From the NCBI GenBank assembly GCA_031285415.1, contig JAITWF010000060.1, positions 1-7,278 on the forward strand: a stretch of 7,278 bases of DNA, in the 5' to 3' direction. The notes beneath the pieces are model-generated. The model was not told the origin of the DNA. It searched no databases and worked only from the letters and a program-made list of their open reading frames with translations. Position 1 is the first letter of the stretch; every line of letters starts with the position of its first letter. The DNA is from Deferribacteraceae bacterium (GTDB lineage: Bacteria; Chrysiogenota; Deferribacteres; Deferribacterales; JAISNW01). Both the position numbers and the translations under genes were made by a program. This document shows positions 1 to 5,338 of this stretch, piece after piece.

Positions 1-1165
1 GGATCAACGCCTCGTCGCCAAAGGGTGCCGCAACTTTCAACTTTATAAGATCAAGCTGTCGGTTTAGGTCGCTAGCTGTCACTTTTTTCACGATACTATC
101 TGATAAAGATATAACAGTCGCCTTATTGCCGACCGATAGATTGATAAGAGCAAGCTCCACAGGGGCGTTCACTCGTGTGAAGAGGTTCAAAATATCCCCC
201 TCTGAAAGCGATATGCCATCCGTTCCCCAATTAGAGTAGAAGTGCCCACTGACTCCAGCGTCGCCCACAGAGTGAAACGACTTCTCCAAAAGTGCTGTCG
301 TTGGCGACGTGTAGCAGTTTACCTCCTGGCAAACCTTTTGCGATGCCGACGTCAAGATCACTTTGTTAATCTTGCTAAGCCCTCTGCCAGCCACTTCACA
401 GCTGATTATAAACGGATCGCCCTCGGGGGAGTATACACAGTTTAGCTCAGCATTCGCCCTCTCGGGGCTGCTTTTCGCTATCTGACGAAGCTGCTGAATC
501 AGTAGAGAGGCGAACGGTGTCGCCGCCTCGCTGCCGTATAGCTTGACACTATTGATATACAACGAATTTACCGATAGATTATCCAGGATATTCGCAGCGA
601 TCTGTGGAATGTCGGCAGATACCGCCTTCATCGTCATGATCTCTTTCTCAATATCATTCACGCTCACAGTTGGGGTAGGTAGCTCCCCCCCCAGATATGT
701 AGCGACTACGGCGAGTTTGCTCCACTCGTTATATGCGTCGAGAGCCTTTGTTAAGTTGGCAAGGCGCAGAGTGTCGGTCGAGCTTTTCGCAGTCACAAAT
801 GAATCCACCCTCTCCTTTAGATCTCTCGCCGACTTAATATATAAAGGCAGAGCCTTTTCGCCATTAAGTGTCACATTCACACAATCCTTTGAATCGGATG
901 TGGTATATCCAAAGATCGGCAAGCTGGAGTAGGTACGAATCTTATGAGAGATATACTCCGCCGACCGATTATCCGCCTGCATCGTGTGTTTATACAGCTC
1001 AGACTCTACACGCACCTCTATCTGCTCGGATATATCGGCGAGGGCATACTCTATCGCCTTGTTGCGAGCCTTAGCGCAGCCTACGCCAGATAGATCCACA
1101 GCATAGGCGTTCATTGCAAAAAATGTTAAAAGTAGTACACAAAGTCTAGTAATTCTTATAGCCAT
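1..1165 (-). CDS. Exported LPP20-like / DUF4384-like envelope protein, 3' end outside the window
   Basis: This frame is stop-free for 388 codons from the ATG at 1165 to the left edge, so the C-terminus is missing. Residues 1-22 form a Sec signal peptide: basic MAIRITR, a hydrophobic core, then AYA before the predicted cut at Val23. Residues of about 30-130 (CAKARNKAIEYALADISEQI, then an amphipathic stretch) resemble the LPP20 domain, though without a lipobox. Residues of about 315-388 (SEGDILNLF, later KLKVAAPFGDEAL) resemble DUF4384, a beta-rich domain of cell-envelope proteins. These family calls are from pattern memory, not a search. The mature part has six cysteines (30, 95, 243, 256, 279, 284), compatible with disulfides in the periplasm. 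The start overlaps the rhodanese gene by 20 nt and has only a weak GGTGG directly before it, so coupled translation is likely. The next in-frame ATG (codon 18) would destroy the signal peptide. The specific function is unknown. Confidence 0.72.
   Translation of the reverse strand, partial: MAIRITRLCVLLLTFFAMNAYAVDLSGVGCAKARNKAIEYALADISEQIEVRVESELYKHTMQADNRSAEYISHKIRTYSSLPIFGYTTSDSKDCVNVTLNGEKALPLYIKSARDLKERVDSFVTAKSSTDTLRLANLTKALDAYNEWSKLAVVATYLGGELPTPTVSVNDIEKEIMTMKAVSADIPQIAANILDNLSVNSLYINSVKLYGSEAATPFASLLIQQLRQIAKSSPERANAELNCVYSPEGDPFIISCEVAGRGLSKINKVILTSASQKVCQEVNCYTSPTTALLEKSFHSVGDAGVSGHFYSNWGTDGISLSEGDILNLFTRVNAPVELALINLSVGNKATVISLSDSIVKKVTASDLNRQLDLIKLKVAAPFGDEALI
685..692 (-). repeat. 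G8 homopolymer tract inside the LPP20/DUF4384-like gene
   Basis: Eight C on the plus strand, read as eight G on the coding strand, span codons CTG GGG GGG GAG (Leu-Gly-Gly-Glu, residues about 158-161). It is the longest G/C run I noticed inside a gene here. Slippage by one base would frameshift the protein after about 40% of the visible length. Poly-G tracts of this size are known phase-variation sites in Campylobacterota, but a single sequence cannot show that this one varies. Confidence 0.6.
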
Positions 1166-1508
1166 CCACCATATGATATACAGTTTTAAATCCTAGCGAA
1201 TCGAAGGTAGGCATAGCTTTGCCACTGCGATTGCCAGAGCGGCAGTATACCATATACGTCTTATTTTTATCAAGTTTAGCAAGCTTATCGCTAAAGTCAT
1301 CGGCGTAAAAATCGATATTTATCGCCTTATCGATATGACTATCTGCATACTCCTCTGGTGTGCGAATATCGATAATAATAAAGTTAGGATCTTTCGCATT
1401 TTTTTCAATCATCGCCTTTGAATCTTTTGCCGTAATCTGAATCTCTGCCGCTTGAACAACGCCCACCATCATTGTTAACATAAGCACCACCACTAATAAT
1501 TTTTTCAT
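1146..1508 (-). CDS. Periplasmic single-domain rhodanese-like protein
   Basis: This 120-residue protein is a signal peptide plus one rhodanese domain, the usual length for the family. Residues 1-20 are a Sec signal (MKKLL, hydrophobic core, VQA before Ala21). The rhodanese landmarks follow in order: IIIDIRTPEEYADSHI at about 44-59, then the active-site loop C89-R-S-G-N-R-S, then GFKTVYHMVDGY at 106-117, close to the usual closing GG-W segment. Cys89 should carry the persulfide, so the protein probably transfers or binds sulfane sulfur in the periplasm; the natural substrate cannot be read from sequence. The start ATG shares its A with the TAA stop of the CDGSH gene (TAATG), and GGAAGGGG lies just upstream, so the two are translationally coupled. 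The 3' end is overlapped by the next gene. Confidence 0.93.
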   Translation of the reverse strand: MKKLLVVVLMLTMMVGVVQAAEIQITAKDSKAMIEKNAKDPNFIIIDIRTPEEYADSHIDKAINIDFYADDFSDKLAKLDKNKTYMVYCRSGNRSGKAMPTFDSLGFKTVYHMVDGYKNY

Positions 1509-2200
1509 TATATCCCCTTCCTTTTATTTGCTTTATATCTCACCGATGGAGCGGCGTGCGCCCCATTACAGAACGGTTTATTCTCCGACTGTCCACAGCG
1601 GCATAGCGTCTGCCGATTGCGCACCTCGTAGCTTCTGCCATCTGCACTCTCCACACGCACACCCCCCTTCACCCAGATAGGCCCACTAATTTTAAGGGCT
1701 GTATCCTCCAGCATTGCGAGCGTTGGCTCAAAGCTAGGCTCGATAGGAGTATCGTTCTCATCCAACATCACAAGCCTGCCAGCAGGGCAGTCGCACGCCT
1801 CACGTGTGGCAAGCTCGTCATGCCCCAGCTGTGTCAGCTTCCACACCCTCTCCCCTGCGTCGCAAAACCTGCCGTAGGCGCAGAAATCGCTATTATCAAG
1901 GAGTGTCAGGCGAGGCCCCTCTATTGCGTCGGCTCCATTTATAAACGGTTCAAATGAGGCGTACTCTGTGCCGTTAAAGTTTGAATGTTTATGCGCTCCA
2001 TCGCAAAATGGCGCATTCTCCGAGTTACCACAGCGGCATAATGCTACGACACCGTTACTCTCATAAAGTTCACCATCTTCATAACCTACAGAGATCCTTT
2101 TCTCGTCGGTTACGATTATCTGCTCCATTATCTTCGGATCGCCATATACCATATACGGTCCATCCTGTACTACCTTTATATAGATCTCCTGTGCGCTCAT
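1508..2200 (-). CDS. Tandem CDGSH iron-sulfur domain protein
   Basis: This 230-residue protein has no signal peptide, so it is predicted to be cytoplasmic. The first CDGSH motif is C55-R-C57-G-N-S, P65?-F-C66 region ending C66-D-G-A-H70; the second is C200-R-C202 ... C211-N-G-A-H215. Three Cys and one His in each fit ligation of a [2Fe-2S] cluster. The N-terminal PYMVYGDP segment and the middle part, with RFCD (Cys113), Cys107, Cys136, Cys138 and CPAGRL, match a bacterial family of about this length carrying two CDGSH motifs around a Cys-containing linker. The linker cysteines might bind another metal centre; that is inference. The second motif has Asn212 where Asp is usual. Family members are thought to act in redox or Fe-S transfer, but the partner is unknown. 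A strong AGGAGG lies 5 nt before the ATG. Confidence 0.9.
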   Translation of the reverse strand: MSAQEIYIKVVQDGPYMVYGDPKIMEQIIVTDEKRISVGYEDGELYESNGVVALCRCGNSENAPFCDGAHKHSNFNGTEYASFEPFINGADAIEGPRLTLLDNSDFCAYGRFCDAGERVWKLTQLGHDELATREACDCPAGRLVMLDENDTPIEPSFEPTLAMLEDTALKISGPIWVKGGVRVESADGRSYEVRNRQTLCRCGQSENKPFCNGAHAAPSVRYKANKRKGI

Positions 2201-2205
2201 AGTAT

Positions 2206-2211
2206 CCTCCT
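2206..2211 (-). promoter_or_regulatory. Strong ribosome binding site of the CDGSH gene
   Basis: AGGAGG on the minus strand, 5 nt before the ATG at 2200. It overlaps the TAG stop codon (2212-2210) of the upstream lipoprotein gene, so ribosomes ending there sit on the next initiation site. This fixes the CDGSH start and supports co-translation. Confidence 0.85.
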
Positions 2212-2737
2212 AATTGATCTCTCCTAGCTCATCGAAGTATACATAACCTGCACCACGAAATAAAGGATTATTTGACAAAGTGTTAAATAGTAGCTCATTA
2301 ATCTGCTCTGCAAAGGCATTGTAGATATTTACACCTGCAATCACACGCCCCTCCCATTGAGGATCTATCGGATATGAGGCCCTACAGCCAGAGATCATAG
2401 TGATCTGATATGCATTTGGTGTGATGTAATCATTTGGATATAGAGGCGCAAAACGTGTATCGATTATAGCTTCAACCTCTACATCTACGCATGCATAACC
2501 GTTATCCGTGAGTCTACTTGAATTGTGATACGCTACAAACTCTGTCGCAAGCCAAGATTCCATAAGGGATGAGTCGATATCGTTGAAATAGTAGAAGTCA
2601 AAGGCGTTGCTAGGCTGCAATATCGATTCGATTTGTAGCCACACCATGTAATTCACACCCTCTGACTCTGATATACTACTACCCTCTTCGCACCCAAGTG
2701 CAAAAAATGCAATGAGCAGGGCAAGTAGCTTTTTCAT
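2210..2737 (-). CDS. Small predicted lipoprotein of unknown function
   Basis: I do not recognise this 175-residue protein. The N-terminus MKKLLALLIAFFALGC is a lipoprotein signal: two lysines, a hydrophobic core and Ala-Leu-Gly-Cys with the acylated cysteine at 16. The -3/-2 residues (Ala, Leu) are not the commonest lipobox but fit the relaxed motif. Mature residue +2 is Glu. The body is rich in aromatic and acidic residues (FDFYYFNDID, AYHNSSR, YPNDYITPNAY) with two further cysteines, 83 and 118, that could form a disulfide. It is the first gene of the leftward operon, 9 nt before the CDGSH gene, so it is probably an envelope partner of those products. No good Shine-Dalgarno precedes the ATG; the upstream promoter candidate suggests a nearly leaderless transcript. 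The next in-frame methionine, residue 31, would remove the lipobox. Confidence 0.85.
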   Translation of the reverse strand: MKKLLALLIAFFALGCEEGSSISESEGVNYMVWLQIESILQPSNAFDFYYFNDIDSSLMESWLATEFVAYHNSSRLTDNGYACVDVEVEAIIDTRFAPLYPNDYITPNAYQITMISGCRASYPIDPQWEGRVIAGVNIYNAFAEQINELLFNTLSNNPLFRGAGYVYFDELGEIN

Positions 2738-2745
2738 ATGTCTAT

Positions 2746-2774
2746 AACATACAGCCCTTTTGCTTTGCAGTCAA
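2746..2774 (-). promoter_or_regulatory. Candidate sigma-70 promoter for the leftward lipoprotein/CDGSH/rhodanese operon
   Basis: On the minus strand TTGACT (2774-2769) and TATGTT (2751-2746) are separated by exactly 17 nt. They match the consensus at five of six and four of six positions. The predicted transcription start falls at about 2738-2739, 1-2 nt before the ATG at 2737, so the mRNA would be almost leaderless. No Shine-Dalgarno is seen upstream of that ATG, which agrees. This is a by-eye prediction. Confidence 0.45.
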
Positions 2775-2781
2775 ATTAATA

Positions 2782-2810
2782 TTGTGCATGTGTAAAAAAT
2801 ATGGTGTAAT
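2782..2810 (+). promoter_or_regulatory. Candidate extended -10 promoter for the hisC operon
   Basis: TTGTGC (2782-2787) and TGTAAT (2805-2810) are 17 nt apart. The -10 is preceded by TGG, giving an extended TGnTGTAAT element, five of six matches to TATAAT; the -35 is weak. It lies back-to-back with the leftward promoter, with 7 bp between the two -35 boxes. Transcription would start near 2817, giving a leader of about 144 nt that contains the whole inverted repeat. An alternative TATATT at 2935-2940 lacks a plausible -35. Confidence 0.4.
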
Positions 2811-2843
2811 AGTTTGAAATTAACGAAACCCCTCTCCCTTGAT

Positions 2844-2864
2844 CCCTCCCCCATAGTGGGAGGG
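2844..2864. repeat. Internal hairpin of the left arm
   Basis: CCCTCCC (2844-2850) pairs with GGGAGGG (2858-2864) around a 7-nt loop. It competes with the long-range pairing of the two arms, so the element can fold either as one long stem or as two small hairpins. Confidence 0.7.
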
Positions 2865-2892
2865 GAGTAGCCTTTGTGCAGCAACTTTCAAC

Positions 2893-2914
2893 CCCTCCCC
2901 CCTATGGGGGAGGG
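2893..2914. repeat. Internal hairpin of the right arm
   Basis: CCCTCCCCC (2893-2901) pairs with GGGGGAGGG (2906-2914) around CTAT: nine perfect pairs, all but one G-C. It is stronger than the left-arm hairpin, whose inner part has decayed. There is no U-tract after it, so it is not a canonical intrinsic terminator. Confidence 0.75.
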
Positions 2915-2960
2915 ATCAAGGGAGAGGGGTTTCATATATTAAATTAAAAGGGTTTTACAG

Positions 2961-4049
2961 ATGGATTATTCAAAATTAGCAGGTTCTAATATCAATTCTT
3001 TAGTGGCATACAAGCCAGGGAAGCCTATCAGCGAGCTTAAACGTGAGTTTGGGCTTAAACGTGTGATTAAATTAGCGTCGAATGAGAACCCACTAGGCCC
3101 ATCGCCAAAGGTTATCAACGCCATTACGTCGACCCTTCCAGAGATCTCTCGCTACCCTACTGGCGACGCATACGAGCTGCGCATGGCAGTTGCTGCAAAG
3201 TATAATGTATCGCCGAAACAGCTCCTATTCGGGGCAGGTTCAAACGAGATTATCGAGCTTCTCCTGCGCACATATGTGAAGGCTGGCGAAACAACTCTCT
3301 CCCCTGCTCCATCGTTCTCTGTGTACGGCATAATATCGCAGGCTATGGGGTCGAAGTGCGAATGGGTACCTGTACGAGATGATTTCAGCGTTGATCTCGA
3401 GCGCACCCTTGCCGCTATTACACCAAAGACAAGGGTAATTTTCCTTGCAAACCCTAATAACCCAACTGGCACATATATAAACGCTGCCGACCTTAAAACG
3501 TTTATTGATAGGGTGCCAGCAGATGTGATAGTCGTGATGGATGAGGCATATATCGAGTTTGCCGACGCTGCCGATATGCCAGACACCCTTGCGTGGCTGA
3601 AAAACTATCCAAATATGATCCTTATGCGCACATTCTCGAAAGCTTATGGGCTCGCAGGGCTACGTGTGGGCTACGCTATCGGCGACGAAGCCTGCTGCGA
3701 TATGATGGATCGTGTGCGCCAGCCGTTTAATACCAATATGCTAGCTCAAGTTGCCGCTACAGTCGCTATAGACGATAATGAGTGGCTAAATAAGATCTTA
3801 ACGAATAATAGAGAGGGCAAAAACTTTCTCTATCAATCGTTTACCGATATGGGATTAAATTACGTACCGACGCAGGCAAACTTTATGCTTGTGAATGTGG
3901 GTGATGGCGAAAGAGTGTTTAATGAACTCCTCAAAAAGGGCGTTATCGCTCGCTTTATGGGCGGCTCACTATCGCAATATATACGGGTATCGATAGGCAC
4001 TATGGAGGAGAATCAGATCTTCATCCAGTCGCTACGAGAGGTTCTGTGA
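2961..4049 (+). CDS. hisC: Histidinol-phosphate aminotransferase (possibly also aromatic aminotransferase)
   Basis: This is a complete 362-residue class I/II PLP-dependent aminotransferase of normal HisC length. It transfers the amino group of glutamate to imidazole-acetol phosphate in cytoplasmic histidine synthesis. Visible landmarks: KLASNENPLGPSPK at 37-50, RYPTG at 64-68, NPNNPTG at 164-170, D194-E-A-Y197 contacting the PLP ring, the Schiff-base lysine K227 in RTFSKAYG, R235 in GLRVGY, and the carboxylate-binding R342 in YIRVSIGT. AAAAGGG (2946-2952) lies 8 nt before the ATG. The gene overlaps aroA by 4 nt. In several bacteria HisC sits beside aromatic-pathway genes and also transaminates phenylpyruvate or hydroxyphenylpyruvate; that second role is suggested here only by the neighbour. 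No other his gene is in the window. Confidence 0.95.
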   Translation: MDYSKLAGSNINSLVAYKPGKPISELKREFGLKRVIKLASNENPLGPSPKVINAITSTLPEISRYPTGDAYELRMAVAAKYNVSPKQLLFGAGSNEIIELLLRTYVKAGETTLSPAPSFSVYGIISQAMGSKCEWVPVRDDFSVDLERTLAAITPKTRVIFLANPNNPTGTYINAADLKTFIDRVPADVIVVMDEAYIEFADAADMPDTLAWLKNYPNMILMRTFSKAYGLAGLRVGYAIGDEACCDMMDRVRQPFNTNMLAQVAATVAIDDNEWLNKILTNNREGKNFLYQSFTDMGLNYVPTQANFMLVNVGDGERVFNELLKKGVIARFMGGSLSQYIRVSIGTMEENQIFIQSLREVL

Positions 4050-5305
4050 GCCTTATTGCATATAAACGAATTAACGGAATCAGGGGGAGTGTAACACCCC
4101 CAGCCGATAAATCGATCACACATCGGGCGTTTATCCTCGCCGCAATGGCGCACGGCCGCTCGAAAATCCATAATCCACTCCTAAGCCTTGATACGCAAGC
4201 CACTCTGGCGGCGTTACAGGCTGTCGGGGTGGAGGTCACCTTTGAGAATCGTAGCGTAATAATTAACTCTAACGGCTTTGCAAGATTTCGATCACCCCAA
4301 AAGGATATCGATTGCGGTAACTCTGGCACCACGGCACGCCTACTTATGGGGCTACTCGCCCCTGCGGGGATAACGGCGAGACTCGATGGCGATGAATCGC
4401 TCCGCAAACGCCCAATGGCAAGGGTTATCGAGCCGTTAAGAGCTATGGGTGCCGATATCAGCGGCGAAAAGCTACCGATAAAGATCTCGCCAGCGTTAAT
4501 GCACTCAGCCGATATCGTTGGAAAGGTAGCTAGCGCACAGGTGAAATCGGCGATACTGCTGGCAGGGATGCAACTTCCAGACGTAACATCGTACACAGAG
4601 CCGCTCCTGACTCGCAATCACACCGAACGCATGATGCCGATGTTCGGCGTTGAGATACGCAAAGAGGGGAATACATCGTATGTGGGTGGCGGCAAGATTG
4701 AGCCGTGCGAGCTTACCGTGCCTGGGGATATATCCTCGGCGGCGATGTTGATTGCGGCGGCGTATATATATGGCAATTCAGAGATAACCGTTCGGCAGGT
4801 GGGTCTAAACCCCACAAGAACCGCATTTATAGATATCTTAAAGTCGTGGGGGGCGGATATAGCCAGAGATTCAGCTCTTTGTGGCGATATCATCGTCAAA
4901 AGCTCTGCACTATCTGGCGGTGAGATCTCTGGCAGTATGTCCGCCTATGCTATAGATGAGCTACCGTTACTGGCGGCTTTAGGGCTTTTCACCGATAACG
5001 GCGTAGTTATTAAAGACGCAGCAGAGCTTCGGCATAAAGAGTGCGACAGAATTAGTGCAATGGTGCATAATCTGCGCCTTTTAGGGGCAGAGGTGGAGGA
5101 GTTTGATGATGGGCTTGCCGTATCGCCACTAAAGGATGGCAAAAGTGGCGTACTCTTCGACTCGATGGGCGATCACCGCATTGCAATGATAAATATAATG
5201 CTTGCAAAAAGATGGGAAGGGGGTATTAATTCTGATGACCTTGCGGCATTGAAGGTGTCGTTTCCAACATTTATAAATGAGTTAGAAAGGTTAGAGATAA
5301 AGTAA
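4046..5305 (+). CDS. aroA: 3-phosphoshikimate 1-carboxyvinyltransferase (EPSP synthase)
   Basis: This is a complete 419-residue EPSP synthase, joining PEP and shikimate 3-phosphate in the sixth step of the cytoplasmic shikimate pathway. Landmarks: A20-D-K22-S-I-T-H-R27, DCGNSGTTARLL at 89-100, DGDESLRKRPM at 114-124, SAQVK at 163-167, RNHTE at 190-194, VPGD at 225-228, NPTR at 255-258, catalytic D304-E305 in AIDELP, LRHKECDR at 328-335 and MGDHRIAM at 374-381. SAQ-K, R-H-E and NPTR are class II-type motifs. The loop at 18-23 reads PPADKS where PGDKS is commoner; Campylobacterota enzymes often share Ala there. The active-site Gly94 in NSGT is present. The start is GTG, overlapping the hisC TGA in GTGA, with GAGAGG (4036-4041) 4 nt upstream, indicating coupled translation. 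Confidence 0.97.
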   Translation: MSLIAYKRINGIRGSVTPPADKSITHRAFILAAMAHGRSKIHNPLLSLDTQATLAALQAVGVEVTFENRSVIINSNGFARFRSPQKDIDCGNSGTTARLLMGLLAPAGITARLDGDESLRKRPMARVIEPLRAMGADISGEKLPIKISPALMHSADIVGKVASAQVKSAILLAGMQLPDVTSYTEPLLTRNHTERMMPMFGVEIRKEGNTSYVGGGKIEPCELTVPGDISSAAMLIAAAYIYGNSEITVRQVGLNPTRTAFIDILKSWGADIARDSALCGDIIVKSSALSGGEISGSMSAYAIDELPLLAALGLFTDNGVVIKDAAELRHKECDRISAMVHNLRLLGAEVEEFDDGLAVSPLKDGKSGVLFDSMGDHRIAMINIMLAKRWEGGINSDDLAALKVSFPTFINELERLEIK

Positions 5306-5338
5306 TATATATTTGGGTATGGAGGAGTTTGTTTTCAG

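Larger units (their letters stand above)
2825..2933. repeat. 109-bp inverted repeat, REPIN- or MITE-like
   Basis: The left arm (2825-2865, 41 nt) and the reverse complement of the right arm (2892-2933, 42 nt) are identical for the first 32 bases from the outer ends and differ afterwards only by one substitution and one extra G near the inner ends. The 26-nt centre (2866-2891) is unrelated to the arms. Arms begin GAAACCCCTCTCCCTTGATC and continue with a C-rich block. Each arm is also a small hairpin in its own right. Two inverted hairpin units around a short spacer is the layout of REPINs; terminal inverted repeats also fit a small MITE. No convincing target duplication is seen, and no transposase is nearby. 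The arms are far more G+C-rich than their flanks, suggesting an inserted element. Confidence 0.85.

Noticed and set aside
30..40. The 11-mer GCAACTTTCAA shared with the centre of the inverted repeat (2881-2891).
   Set aside because: Several chance matches of this length are expected in a window this size, and the flanking bases do not match.
242..932. Plus-strand open frames in the first kilobase (242-445 and 543-932).
   Set aside because: The minus-strand frame through the same DNA is open for 388 codons, starts with a good signal peptide and has domain-like content. The plus frames show neither.
1311..2640. Frequent ATCGAT / TCGAT words, also seen in hisC, aroA and the symporter gene.
   Set aside because: They occur mostly as Ile-Asp or Ser-Ile codon pairs inside genes with no regular spacing. 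Without genome-wide counts there is no reason to call a functional site.
2893..2940. Right-arm hairpin plus following T-rich bases as an intrinsic terminator.
   Set aside because: The stem is followed by a further G-C-rich stretch and then TTTCATATATT, not a run of T directly at the stem base. It also sits before the start of an operon rather than after one.
2876..2947. A 23-codon GTG-started reading frame running through the right arm, considered as a leader peptide for attenuation of hisC-aroA.
   Set aside because: It has no Shine-Dalgarno and only one His, one Tyr and one Phe, without a run of regulatory codons. Its sequence is simply the G-C-rich repeat arm.
4021..4617. A 198-codon open frame antisense to aroA, and similar long antisense frames within hisC and the symporter gene.
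   Set aside because: They lie entirely within strongly recognised genes, show no family motif and have no ribosome binding site worth noting. They are by-products of codon use.
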